A program made the translations under genes and the position numbers. From Gemmataceae bacterium (GTDB taxonomy: Bacteria > Planctomycetota > Planctomycetia > Gemmatales > Gemmataceae): a stretch of 36,067 nt of DNA. Location: positions 1 to 36,067 of the forward strand of contig JAIEMG010000335.1 in assembly GCA_019752375.1 (NCBI GenBank), in the 5' to 3' direction. Positions 1 to 8,150 of this stretch are shown here, in pieces (position 1 is the first letter of the stretch; each line of letters opens with the position of its first letter). The notes below the pieces were generated by a model. The model ran no database searches. It worked only from the letters and a program-made list of their open reading frames with translations, and was not told where the DNA came from.

Positions 1-70
1 CGGGAGCGTGAGCGACCGGAGTTCTTCAACAACACCGCATCTTGAAGAACTCCGGTCGCTCACGCTCCCG
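1..70. repeat. Long perfect inverted repeat at window edge
   Basis: Bases 1-29 and 42-70 are perfect reverse complements (29 bp arms) around a 12-nt loop. The left arm begins at base 1, so the repeat may continue outside the window. Unlike most palindromes here, the arms do not each fold into a small hairpin with a GTAG or GTGG foot. It could be a strong bidirectional terminator or a dispersed repeat; no T-run follows on either strand. Confidence 0.85.
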
Positions 71-98
71 GCTCGCCAAGGCATTTACCAGGCACCAT

Positions 99-201
99 GC
101 ATAACGGGCACGCGACGACTTGCCAGCTCGTAGGGTGGCTGACTCAGATGCTCGCCGGATACGCTCCTCCAAGCATAAACGGGAACGCGACGACTTGCCA
201 G
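99..201. repeat. Pair of ~28-bp direct repeats
   Basis: Bases 99-126 and 173-201 are nearly identical direct copies; both end in ACGCGACGACTTGCCAG and differ by one extra A and one C/A change. The copies are about 74 bp apart. They lie downstream (3') of the minus-strand giant gene that ends at 260. No gene is supported in 71-259. A small GC hairpin (AAGCCGC/GCGGCTT) lies at 241-255, just after that gene's stop, but it has no T-run and is only a weak terminator candidate. Confidence 0.7.
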
Positions 202-259
202 TCGCCGCGTTCCCCGGGGATTACTCAAGGTTCTGCGCGAAGCCGCGAGCGGCTTGTCG

Positions 260-3200
260 TTAGCGGACGCCCAGCTGTTGCCGGGCCTGTTGCTGCATCC
301 ACTGGAAGCGGGGCTGCCAGCTGCCGTCGGCGATCTGGCGGTAGACCTTGCGGGCTTCCGTCGTCTTGCCGGCCTGTTGCAATGCCTGGGCACGCTGCAT
401 CAGGATCTGCGGGTTGGTCTGCTCCGCCTCGAACGCGGCTGCATACGCCTTGTCGGCAAGGTCGAATTCGCCTTCGCCCATCAACGTCTGGGCCAGTTGC
501 AGGTGCGGGGCCGACTCGTTAGGACGCAGGGCGCTTGGCGTGGTCATGTACTCCCAAGCCAGCTCCGTCTCGCCCAGCTGCTTCAGGATGCGGGCGGCGG
601 TCTGGCAGGCCATCGTCGGATCGGTGTCCAGCGATCTCCAGCGATCGGCGGCGCGGATCACCTTGCCGACGAATTCCTTCGGCATCGGCACTTCGACGAA
701 GGCCATGGCCTGCACCACCTGCTGGTAGGCGCCCAGCAGACGGCTGTAGTCGTTCCGCACCTGCTGAACGTTGATGATCGCCGGCAGGTTGCGGTACTCC
801 AGCTCCATTGCCTTGTCGAGGTACAGGACCGAGCGAATGGTCACCCGCTGCCGCATCGACACCGAAGCGGCCAGGTACCACAGCGACGGGTTCTGATTCA
901 GCTTTTCGTCCTTGAGCAACGGCTCCAGCAGCCCCTCGGCACGCTTCTGCTGGTTGGTGGCCAGCAAGTGCTCGATAGCCATTAGGGTCGTCGCCAGCTT
1001 CTCGTCCTGCGGGACGTTGGTCAGCGCCTGGGTGAGCAGGTCGTCGGCCAGGAGCGTGTCTTCGAGCTGCCGGCACTGAGCCGCCAGCGCGATGACCGTC
1101 GCCCGCTGCTTCGCGGCCATGAACTTGTCGGCCGTGGCCTGGATCAGCTTGCCCCAGGCAGAGCTGTCCTTGCTGTCCGCAATGATGGCGCGGCGGAAGT
1201 TGGCGTCGATCGGCGGCAGCATGCCCTCGTCGACCGACTTCGTGTACAGGTCCAGGAACACTTCGCGAGCCTTGTCGGTCTGCCCGTCCGCCAGCATGAG
1301 CGTTGCATACTCGTAGCGGGCCGAGTAGTTCAGGCCGCTCGACTTCTCGAACAGCAGGAAGGCGTCGGCCAGGTCCTTGGCCGCCTGCTTCTCGTCGCCG
1401 ATTCGCTCGCGCATCAGGCACAGGATCGCCCAACCGTAGGCGGAAGACTTGTTGGCTCGCACGAACGCCAGCCCCTTCTCGCGCTCCGGCTGATTCAGGC
1501 CCTTGGCGTTTTGCTGCCAGTGCAGGTACATGTCGCGGAAAGCGGACAGACGCTGAATGAAGCCATTCTTGTCGCCGCCCGTGGCACCGACGGCCGACCG
1601 CTGGCTGCGCTTGTTGTGGTCGCCCAGCACAGCCAAGTACTTGCCCAGCGGGGTGTCGGCGTGCTCGGCCACCAGGTTCTTCCAGCCGTTCTGGTTCTGG
1701 AGGACGTGGATGTTCCCCGCGACCAGCAACGTGGCGAAACCGATGCGCTTCTCATCCTTCATGTTCTGCTGGTAGACGTGCATCGCCTGCCAGGGGTTCT
1801 GCGTCCACCAGCCGGCGAACGCGGCCATGGTGGCTTCCGTGCTCCACTGGTTCCACTGCTTGTTGTTCAGATCGAACTGCTGGTAGACGTGAGCCTGCGT
1901 CCGGTAGGGCAGAGGCAGCACGACCAGCTTGTTCGTGGCCGGCGTCTGCGGTGCTTCCTCGGCGGTCTCGACCGCCAGGTTGCTTTCCGTGACGACCTTG
2001 CCGTCCGCGTCGAAGAGCTTCACGGCGCCTTCCGCGCCGTATGTCTCGCGAGAGACGACCTTGCCGGCGGGCAGCTCGATCGCACGGCGTTCGGCCAGGC
2101 GGCCTTTGGCGAAGACCAGCTCGATGACGGTCTGTGTCGTGGGCTTCTTCTCGCCGTCCTTGAGGCGCGGCGTGATACGGACGACGTTCTCGGCCGGGCT
2201 CGTCAACTCGTTGCCGCGAGCCAGGTCTTCGACGGCGGGCAGCGTCCAGGGCACCAGCCGAGCGAAGTCGGCCTGGTGGAACCGGCTGAACGACCGGCGA
2301 GCGCCGATGCCCAGCTCGGGATACAGGTGCAGCAACGTCTTGCCGTCGGAGAAGACCCGCTCGTGCAGGCCCTCGGGCAGGACGCGTTCGTAGGCGAAGC
2401 TGCCGCTGCCATTGAAGCTGACGGTGTAAGCCGGCTGCGCACCGCTTTCAGGCACGATCACCGTCTGCCAGCCGGCGGTGCGGGCCTTCTCGATCAACTT
2501 GGCGGCCCGCTCGTCGATGCTGCCGGGCGCCAGGTTCGGCTCGGCCTGGGCTTCCGCCTCGACCGTGGCCAGGATGTCGGCGCGGGTGCTGTTCATGCCG
2601 GGCGCGTAGCCGACGAGATCGAAGAAGACGCGTTCGTCCCCCCCGAATGCCGGCCGCTGGTACATCATGGAGCCCAGCGTGTAGCCGCTCATCAAGCGAT
2701 CGATGATCTCATCGGCGGTCATGCGGTACTTGCCCGCCGCCTTGCCTTCGCCCTTGGCATCGCCAGCGCGGTTGCTTTCCTTCATCTGCTTGGCCAGCTC
2801 TTCCATCATGGGCATGGCGCCCATCTGCCGATCGAACATCCCGTTCTCGCGCTCGCGCCAGCGGCGGCCCTCTCCGACGTCAAACTGCTCGTCGCGAACC
2901 ATGCGGCGACGGAGCTGCTCGAACTCCCGGTTGCGGAAGCGAGCGTCCTGTGCCGGACCAAAGCCCGGAGGCGGCATGGCGCCCGGAATTGCTGGCATCG
3001 GCTGCCGCTGCATCGGAGCAAAACCGGGCACCGGCGGACGCATGCCGTGCATGCCTGTCGTCGGCTTGGGCATGCTCATACCGCCGCCCGTCAAGCGTGA
3101 CGTCGGGTCGAGCATGGCATCCGGGGAATCGCTTTCAGCCAGCGCGAAAGCGTTGCCCTGGAGGTCCGCCGCGGTCATGGCCCACTGGCCGTAGTAGCCG

Positions 3201-5989
3201 TACTGGTTGGGATTGCCGCGGAAGAAGTGGCCCGGGATGCGGACCAGGATCGAACGCAGCACTTCGGCGGACGACGCCTTCTGGGTCGTGGCAACGACGC
3301 CCTTGGGAGCGCGCCAGTCGATCCCTTGCGACGGATCGGGCTCATAGACGGTCTTGATCTTGGACGGGCAGTCGTACATGGCCCAGTGGTCCTTGCGGCC
3401 GCGGTCCACGTTGTACTGCTTGTACATCGCCTCGTTCTCGAGGACGAGCAGCGAGGTGAAGGGCGTCATCACGTACATCGCCTTGCTCAGGTCGATGATC
3501 TTGTTCTTGTGCTTCTCCTGGTCCTCGGCCAGCAGGCGGTCGATCTCCAGCTTGGCCCAGGTGCGCGGCAGGTAGCCTGCGTTGGCCGTCACGTCCTGCA
3601 CGGGCACTTCACGCGTCCAGGTCTGGCCCTCGAAGGTGCCGGCGACGGCGACCGATGTCGGCGCGGCCTGGCCGGGCTCGATGCGGGCGATGGCGCAGAT
3701 CTCTTCGCCCTGGGCCACGTTGGTCGTGTAGCTCAAGAACTTGACCTGCTCCGTGCCGTCGATGACCTTGACGTTCATCAGCCGCGGCGTGTTCAGCGTG
3801 CTGAACAGCTCGAAGGCCCGCCAGCTGATGGACTCGTCGGGATTGATCTGCGTGAACGCTCCGCCGGTCTTGTCGGCCGCGTTCTTCATGAAGCTGCGCG
3901 ACCAGCGCTTGCCGACACCGACGCCGACAAACGGGACGTTCTCGGGCAGCCGCTTGACCAGCTCGTTCTCCTTGCGCTCGCCCATCGCGGCGATGCCGGT
4001 GCCGACGTGAACGATCGTCGGGTGCTGCATGCCCTTGGTCATGCGGGTCGCCGCGTCGATCGCCTGGCCCATGTCCAGGGCGCCGATCAGGTGCGACTTC
4101 TCCAGGAATTCCAGGCCGGCCTTGACGTTGTCGGCCGTGCACAGCTTGGCTTCCTTGGCGTAGGCCGTCACGCGGGTGCCGGCACGCACCATTTGAAAGG
4201 TGTCGTCGTGGCCGGCGTTGTTCAGCAGCGTGCGGATCACTTCCACCTGGGCGCGGGCCACGAGCGGATCGCGGTCGCCGGAAGTCTCAAAGACAAACAC
4301 CCAGTCGCGGCGCTGCACCTGCTTGGCCGTGTTCAGGTTCGGCCGGTAGCGAAGCATCAGGTACTTGGCGCCTTCGTGCTCGGCCGACGAGAAGCGGACC
4401 GAAGTGTCGCTGCCGGACGTCGGGTCGATCAACTGGAGGCCCATATCGCGGTCGGGCTTGATGTTGCTGGCACTGGTCTTGAGGACCAGGTCGTCGCCGG
4501 TGGTTTCCGCCTTGAGCTGATGGTTGGCGCTGGTCCAGGGCATCTGGGCGCCGTTCTTGACGCGGCACTCGAACGACCAGTTGCCGACCACGGGCAGGTT
4601 GTGGCCGCCCGGGAAGCGGTAGCTGGCGTGGCCGTAGAGCGAATCGAGCTTCTGCGTGTAGCTCATGACGATGCGCTTTTCCTGCCGGCCTTCCAGCGGG
4701 AACACGCGCATCTTGAAGGTGCTGCCGTCGAGCCATTCGAGCAGGGCCGGGTCCTGGGCGCGGGTGACGATCTGCTCGTAAACGTCGCGGGCGTAGTTCT
4801 TCTCGGCCATGCCGCCTTCCATCAGCTCGCTCTCGGCGCCGTTGGCGACGTACATCGCCAGGCGAGACAGCGACGCATCGGCCGGCAGCGGGAAGTAGAA
4901 CGTGCCTTCCATGCGCCAGGCGTTGTGATTGAAGTAGGTCTGGTCGATGGTGGTGCGGGCGAAGCCGTCTTCGATGTGGACGTCGACCTTGTACTTGCGA
5001 AGGCTCAGGCGCGCTTCCTGGCCGTAGGGATCGAGGGCAACCAGGGCGCCGCCGCAGTGCTTGCTGCGCGGGACCAGCGGCGACTCGGCCGCGGCCATCA
5101 GGTCGCGCGTCCAGTCGAGGACGTAGGAAGCGCGGGGAGCGCTCGACGCCTCGCGGCTATCGGCCTTGAGCATCTGGCCGGCGTGGACCAGGTCCTTGAG
5201 GCCGGTGACCTTGACCTTGCCCTGCGTCACGACGACGCCGGTACCTTGCGGTTCGACCTTGACGGCGAACTTGGTGCCCAGGGCCACCACTTCGCGCTTG
5301 GCCGTTTCGACCACGAAGGTCGGGTCGCCTTCCTTGCGGGTCAGGCCGCGCGGGGCGACTTCCAGGAACACTTCACCGGATGTGACCTTCAGGTGCCGGT
5401 CCGACGACAGCCAGACCGACGTGTTCTGGTTCAGGTACGCGATGGAGCCGTCCGGCAGGGTGACGCGGCGGCGCTCATTGGCGCCGGTCTTCATTTCCTG
5501 GCCGATCAGCAGCGGCTCGGCGGCCGGCGCGTCGGGCAGACGGCGGGCGGTCATGTAGTCCATCTCGCCGACGGGCGTGCCGGTATCGACCGGAACGCCG
5601 TGGGCGAACGGACCGCTGTCGGGGTTCACGCCCGGCTTCGACTTGAACGCCTGGATACCGAAGGCAACGCCAGCGACCACCGCGGCTGCGGCGAGCGTCC
5701 AGCCGAGCGTGCGGCGGGAGAACAGCTTCTTCATGGAAGACCTCGCGATCGGGATCGTGGCCGGGGCGGCCCGGAGCTGGGCAATGACCCGCTCCGTGAC
5801 GCCGGCGGCCGATGTTTCACACGGAACATAGGCGCGGCGCATGGCCGCGTCCTGGGTCTGAAATGCTTCCACGGCCGCGCGGCAGGCGGCGCACTCGGTC
5901 AAGTGCGCTTCCAGGCGGGCCGTCTCTTCGGTGCTGATCTCGTGATCGATGCGAGCCGAGATCGCGTTCATGGCCTGTTCGCAATCCAT
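260..5989 (-). CDS. Giant zinc-finger anti-sigma / FecR / VIT / vWA / TPR membrane protein
   Basis: The protein has 1909 residues. Seen in order: a zf-HC2-like anti-sigma zinc site (C3, H29, C33, C36); one membrane segment at about 94-116; a FecR-like beta domain at about 175-265; a VIT domain at about 330-455; a vWA-like domain at about 563-745 ending in the FTSLLVLE motif common in VIT-vWA proteins; a Met/Pro-rich low-complexity stretch at about 970-1010; and TPR-like helices from about 1350 to the end. The vWA metal site is degenerate (ETSGD instead of DxSxS). The start at 5989 is chosen over the more upstream in-frame start at 6040 because a GGAGG lies 9 nt upstream and the zinc-finger motif begins there. 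It follows the ECF sigma gene by about 90 bp. The N-terminus probably holds the sigma factor at the membrane, with the bulk of the protein outside the cytosol. That role is inferred from the family and the neighbour. Confidence 0.9.
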   Translation of the reverse strand: MDCEQAMNAISARIDHEISTEETARLEAHLTECAACRAAVEAFQTQDAAMRRAYVPCETSAAGVTERVIAQLRAAPATIPIARSSMKKLFSRRTLGWTLAAAAVVAGVAFGIQAFKSKPGVNPDSGPFAHGVPVDTGTPVGEMDYMTARRLPDAPAAEPLLIGQEMKTGANERRRVTLPDGSIAYLNQNTSVWLSSDRHLKVTSGEVFLEVAPRGLTRKEGDPTFVVETAKREVVALGTKFAVKVEPQGTGVVVTQGKVKVTGLKDLVHAGQMLKADSREASSAPRASYVLDWTRDLMAAAESPLVPRSKHCGGALVALDPYGQEARLSLRKYKVDVHIEDGFARTTIDQTYFNHNAWRMEGTFYFPLPADASLSRLAMYVANGAESELMEGGMAEKNYARDVYEQIVTRAQDPALLEWLDGSTFKMRVFPLEGRQEKRIVMSYTQKLDSLYGHASYRFPGGHNLPVVGNWSFECRVKNGAQMPWTSANHQLKAETTGDDLVLKTSASNIKPDRDMGLQLIDPTSGSDTSVRFSSAEHEGAKYLMLRYRPNLNTAKQVQRRDWVFVFETSGDRDPLVARAQVEVIRTLLNNAGHDDTFQMVRAGTRVTAYAKEAKLCTADNVKAGLEFLEKSHLIGALDMGQAIDAATRMTKGMQHPTIVHVGTGIAAMGERKENELVKRLPENVPFVGVGVGKRWSRSFMKNAADKTGGAFTQINPDESISWRAFELFSTLNTPRLMNVKVIDGTEQVKFLSYTTNVAQGEEICAIARIEPGQAAPTSVAVAGTFEGQTWTREVPVQDVTANAGYLPRTWAKLEIDRLLAEDQEKHKNKIIDLSKAMYVMTPFTSLLVLENEAMYKQYNVDRGRKDHWAMYDCPSKIKTVYEPDPSQGIDWRAPKGVVATTQKASSAEVLRSILVRIPGHFFRGNPNQYGYYGQWAMTAADLQGNAFALAESDSPDAMLDPTSRLTGGGMSMPKPTTGMHGMRPPVPGFAPMQRQPMPAIPGAMPPPGFGPAQDARFRNREFEQLRRRMVRDEQFDVGEGRRWRERENGMFDRQMGAMPMMEELAKQMKESNRAGDAKGEGKAAGKYRMTADEIIDRLMSGYTLGSMMYQRPAFGGDERVFFDLVGYAPGMNSTRADILATVEAEAQAEPNLAPGSIDERAAKLIEKARTAGWQTVIVPESGAQPAYTVSFNGSGSFAYERVLPEGLHERVFSDGKTLLHLYPELGIGARRSFSRFHQADFARLVPWTLPAVEDLARGNELTSPAENVVRITPRLKDGEKKPTTQTVIELVFAKGRLAERRAIELPAGKVVSRETYGAEGAVKLFDADGKVVTESNLAVETAEEAPQTPATNKLVVLPLPYRTQAHVYQQFDLNNKQWNQWSTEATMAAFAGWWTQNPWQAMHVYQQNMKDEKRIGFATLLVAGNIHVLQNQNGWKNLVAEHADTPLGKYLAVLGDHNKRSQRSAVGATGGDKNGFIQRLSAFRDMYLHWQQNAKGLNQPEREKGLAFVRANKSSAYGWAILCLMRERIGDEKQAAKDLADAFLLFEKSSGLNYSARYEYATLMLADGQTDKAREVFLDLYTKSVDEGMLPPIDANFRRAIIADSKDSSAWGKLIQATADKFMAAKQRATVIALAAQCRQLEDTLLADDLLTQALTNVPQDEKLATTLMAIEHLLATNQQKRAEGLLEPLLKDEKLNQNPSLWYLAASVSMRQRVTIRSVLYLDKAMELEYRNLPAIINVQQVRNDYSRLLGAYQQVVQAMAFVEVPMPKEFVGKVIRAADRWRSLDTDPTMACQTAARILKQLGETELAWEYMTTPSALRPNESAPHLQLAQTLMGEGEFDLADKAYAAAFEAEQTNPQILMQRAQALQQAGKTTEARKVYRQIADGSWQPRFQWMQQQARQQLGVR

Positions 5990-6012
5990 GGAGCAAAACC
6001 TCCGACCTTTTC

Positions 6013-6083
6013 GTAGGGTCCGCTGTGCGGACCGATTCAAGCTTTGAGGATCGTGGGGTAATGGTCCGCACAGCGGACCCTAC
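6013..6083. repeat. REP-like inverted pair, GTAG foot (family 1)
   Basis: The 21-bp arms 6013-6033 and 6063-6083 are perfect inverted copies. Each arm is itself a hairpin: GTAG, then GGTCCGC, loop TGT, GCGGACC. The GTAG tetranucleotides face outwards. The pair fills the gap between the sigma factor gene and the giant gene. The outer GTAG of the right copy supplies the TAG stop codon of the sigma gene (6080-6082). A terminator or transcript-stabilising role between the two genes is possible. Confidence 0.85.
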
Positions 6084-6628
6084 TTGCGGCACTGATTCAT
6101 GCGTTCGCGCAACAAGTTGCGGGCCTTGGTCAGCCGCGAGTTCACGGTGGCGGGCGAGACGCCCAACATTTCCGCGAGATCGCGGTAGGTCACGTCCTGG
6201 TGGTAGTAGAGCAGCAACACTTCGCGGTACGACTCCGGCAAGGCTGCCACTTCCTTCTTCAATCGATCCAGGGCGTCCTCATGTTCCTCGTCCACCGAAT
6301 CGCCGCTCGAAAGATAGTCTTCCGGGTTCTGATCGGCGCCGAGAACACTGAAAGGCACCTGCGTCCGCTGCTTGTTCTTGAGCCAGCTCAGACAGGTGTG
6401 CAGGGCGATGCGGCACAACCAGGCCCCGAACTTCTCGGGCTCGACCAGCGACTGCAGGGAACGATAGGCCCGCAGCAGGGCGTCCTGAGCGAGATCGTCG
6501 GCATGCGCAGCGCAGCCGATCTTGGCATGGCAAAGCGCAGTGACGCGCCCCGCCCAGCGGCGCACGAGCTCCTCGTAGGCCGCGGGCGCACCCGCCAACG
6601 TCTGGCGGACGAGTTCCGCATCCGTCAT
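6080..6628 (-). CDS. ECF-type RNA polymerase sigma factor (sigma-70 family)
   Basis: The protein has 182 residues, a normal ECF length. A sigma-2 region covers about residues 10-85, with the core-binding helix DDLAQDALLRAYRSL. A sigma-4 helix-turn-helix lies at about 120-175 (ALPESYREVLLLYY, then VTYRDLAEMLGVSPATVNSRL). It directs RNA polymerase to a specific promoter set. The ORF is open to 6748, but ATG 6628 is preferred: GAGGGA lies just upstream and the conserved MTDAELV start fits; the next ATG upstream, 6661, lacks this. The giant anti-sigma-like gene follows on the same strand, which is the usual sigma/anti-sigma order. A candidate ECF promoter lies at 6711-6739, so autoregulation is plausible. 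Confidence 0.93.
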   Translation of the reverse strand: MTDAELVRQTLAGAPAAYEELVRRWAGRVTALCHAKIGCAAHADDLAQDALLRAYRSLQSLVEPEKFGAWLCRIALHTCLSWLKNKQRTQVPFSVLGADQNPEDYLSSGDSVDEEHEDALDRLKKEVAALPESYREVLLLYYHQDVTYRDLAEMLGVSPATVNSRLTKARNLLRERMNQCRK

Positions 6629-6710
6629 CACTCGTCCCTCAAGGGGCGTTCCGATCTGCATGGGCCCCACCTTGAAGACAGGTTCAGAAAGCGAAGTTAA
6701 TACCGAAAAA

Positions 6711-6739
6711 GAGACGACGCCGGGGACCGGAAGGTTTCC
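6711..6739 (-). promoter_or_regulatory. Candidate autoregulated ECF promoter upstream of the sigma gene
   Basis: Read on the minus strand, GGAAACC (6739-6733) and CGTCTC (6716-6711) are separated by 16 bp. ECF sigma factors generally recognise a GGAAC-type -35 and a CGTC-type -10 with about this spacing. Transcription would start about 75 bp before the sigma ATG. The match is by eye and the -35 has an extra A, so this is a candidate only. Confidence 0.4.
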
Positions 6740-7365
6740 CCACGGCACAAAGCAAATGAAAATCGACGGTTAGCGACGTTTCCTGGAAGCGTCAGCAAGT
6801 GCAAAATCGATTTGCGGAATGCCATGGACGGGAACGAGGCGCCACGCCACCGCCAGCGGCTTGGCGGGGCGCAGCGTTCGCTGAGGACGCCAGCACTGCG
6901 GCGCTCACGGGTGCTGACCGCGAACCCTGGTCCTTCCTGCTTTGCCTGCCGTTCTGGCAGCCCGGCTCACCGTCAAACGCGGTCTGGTGACGGTAACCGC
7001 TGGGATCCCGTAGCTCGGTTCACCGTCAAACACCGTCCGATGACGGTGTGGGGCCTGCCAGTTTGACACTCGCACCCAATCAGCGACTCCGTTTCTGTTA
7101 GGCTTCGCCATTCTTCAGCGTAAAATCGCGCAGTACGATCGATCAAGTCCAACCCCACGGGAATTCGCGGCGATCCTGCAAGCGGGTCGGTCGACTCTCG
7201 ACCGGATTGGCTCTCCCTTGTCACTCACGCCCTGTTCCGCTCACAATCGGGCGATGCAGGCAGAACCAAAGTAAAGCGAGGAGCGGCTGCGCAGCGATTT
7301 CCAGGAGAGCAAGCGGAGCCGGGCAACACGCATGAGATTCCGCGAAGTGCCCATTAGCCGCCGGG
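6740..7365. other. Gene-poor stretch; no supported gene
   Basis: Open frames exist on both strands, but none has a domain, a good ribosome site or planctomycete-like protein sequence. The only structure seen is the two-copy hairpin repeat at 6964-7051, listed separately. Confidence 0.6.
6964..7051. repeat. Two imperfect direct copies of a CACCGTC/GACGGTG hairpin
   Basis: Copies at about 6964-6998 and 7017-7051 both carry CACCGTCAAAC followed by TGACGG, so each can fold with ACCGTC pairing to GACGGT around a loop of about 14 nt. The loops differ. The family is not the GTAG/GTGG-footed class. Function unknown. Confidence 0.6.
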
Positions 7366-7385
7366 TATAATCGCAGCAAAGGAGG
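7366..7385 (+). promoter_or_regulatory. TATAAT -10 box and GGAGG ribosome site of the DUF433 gene
   Basis: A perfect TATAAT lies at 7366-7371 and a GGAGG at 7381-7385, 8 nt before ATG 7394. No clear TTGACA is seen at the expected -35 distance. If the -10 is real, the 5' leader is very short. The signals support 7394 as the original start of the broken gene. Confidence 0.45.
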
Positions 7386-7393
7386 TGCGGATC

Positions 7394-7710
7394 ATGGCCA
7401 CGGACACCACCAAGGAGAGCTGGGTGCAAAAGACCCCGAACGTGTGCGGCGGCGACGCCTGCATTCGCAACACCCGCATTACGGTGTGGGGCTGGTGCTG
7501 AGCCACAGGTTGGGAGCGAGCGACGCGAGCATCCTGGAGAACATCGTGGGCTTAACGGCGGAGGATCTGGAGGCTGCCTGGGATTATTATCGCCGTAATC
7601 CCGCCGAAATCGACGAGGCGATCCGTACTACTATCCGCCGATTTCTTCGCTCGGCGCGAAGAATTTGTTGTAAGGTAATGTTAACGAGGGCTTCGGCGAT
7701 AAGCCGTTAA
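7394..7710 (+). pseudogene. DUF433 (VapB45-like antitoxin) gene with a one-base frameshift
   Basis: The first frame runs from ATG 7394 and encodes the DUF433 hallmark VCGGDACIRNTRITVWG before a TGA at 7499-7501. The next frame continues the family without a gap (LVLSHRLGASDASIL, then GLTAEDLEAAWDYYRRNPAEIDEAIR) to the TAA at 7708. One extra base in the GGGG run at about 7488-7491 would restore a single protein of about 105 residues. DUF433 proteins often act as antitoxins beside DUF5615 PIN-like toxins; no such toxin is seen here. The gene has either decayed or is hit by a homopolymer sequencing error. The C-terminal tail after EIDEAIR is unlike the usual short acidic end. Confidence 0.85.
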
Positions 7711-7723
7711 CATGCCTTTTTTT
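7678..7723 (+). terminator. Rho-independent terminator after the DUF433 remnant
   Basis: ATGTTAACG...GGCTT pairs with AAGCCGTTAACAT (13 bp with a 2-nt bulge), followed by GCC and seven T residues (7717-7723). The TAA stop of the DUF433 frame lies inside the right arm. Confidence 0.8.
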
Positions 7724-7790
7724 CTGGGCTTTGTCCCAATCTTGGCGCGTTCCCGCACGCAGGGCGATGACAAGCGCGGGCCGCGTAAAA

Positions 7791-7808
7791 TGGCACGTTA
7801 TCGTGCCA
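7791..7808. repeat. Short perfect palindrome TGGCACG-TTAT-CGTGCCA
   Basis: Perfect 7-bp stem with a 4-nt loop in noncoding DNA. It resembles the REP-like hairpins elsewhere in size but lacks a GTAG/GTGG foot; the right foot reads TAC. Single copy. Confidence 0.6.
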
Positions 7809-7890
7809 TACCTTCCTGCAGGCACACTTGGGGTGCGCGCACCTCAGCAGTTCTTTCCTGATAAGGCGAGCGGCAGGAAATATCTTACGC

Positions 7891-7951
7891 GTAGCTGAAC
7901 TCGCCAGAGTTCAGATTGGCACGTTGACTGAACTCTGGCGAGTTCAGCTAC
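7891..7951. repeat. REP-like inverted pair, GTAG foot (family 2)
   Basis: The 24-bp arms 7891-7914 and 7928-7951 are perfect inverted copies. Each arm is GTAG, then CTGAACTC, loop GCCA, GAGTTCAG. The GTAG feet face outwards and the spacer is 13 nt. Confidence 0.85.
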
Positions 7952-8150
7952 GGGGAGAGTTCCTCTTGCCGGTCGCCTTACGGCGTGAATCGCATCTGGA
8001 CCTGAATCGGAACAGCGAAGACCTGAAGCCCTGGCGCGAGATCGCCACTTTATTTCAGCCGGCCGTCGAATTGCTCTTACCTCACGCTGAATCGCTTTCG
8101 CATCGTGAATGGAGTGACACGGTATGCCGCCTGGCGCTCCGTTTCAGTCG
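7952..8150 (+). other. Noncoding stretch with a protein-like, startless frame
   Basis: From about 7960 to 8130 one plus-strand frame reads like a natural protein (for example LDLNRNSEDLKPWREIATLF, then VELLLPHAESLSHREWSDTV). It has no start codon of its own: upstream it runs through the palindrome at 7891-7951, and downstream it runs antisense into the DUF4058 gene. It may be the remnant of a decayed gene. Family not recognised. Confidence 0.3.

Noticed and set aside
1..70. CRISPR-like or attachment-site interpretation of the terminal inverted repeat and nearby direct repeats
   Set aside because: Only two direct copies, with spacing and lengths unlike a CRISPR array, and no cas or integrase gene in the window.
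3227..6016. 929-codon plus-strand open frame opposite the giant gene
   Set aside because: It is antisense to a protein with clear FecR, VIT and vWA domains. Its translation is Arg/His/Gly/Asp-rich without domains, typical of the complementary frame of GC-rich genes.
6964..7051. tRNA or riboswitch reading of the hairpin-rich stretch
   Set aside because: No cloverleaf, T-loop (GTTCGAATC-like) or known riboswitch core was found; the copies are simple hairpin repeats.
6973..7224. 83-codon minus-strand ORF in the gene-poor stretch
   Set aside because: No ribosome site or recognisable motif, and it crosses the two-copy hairpin repeat.
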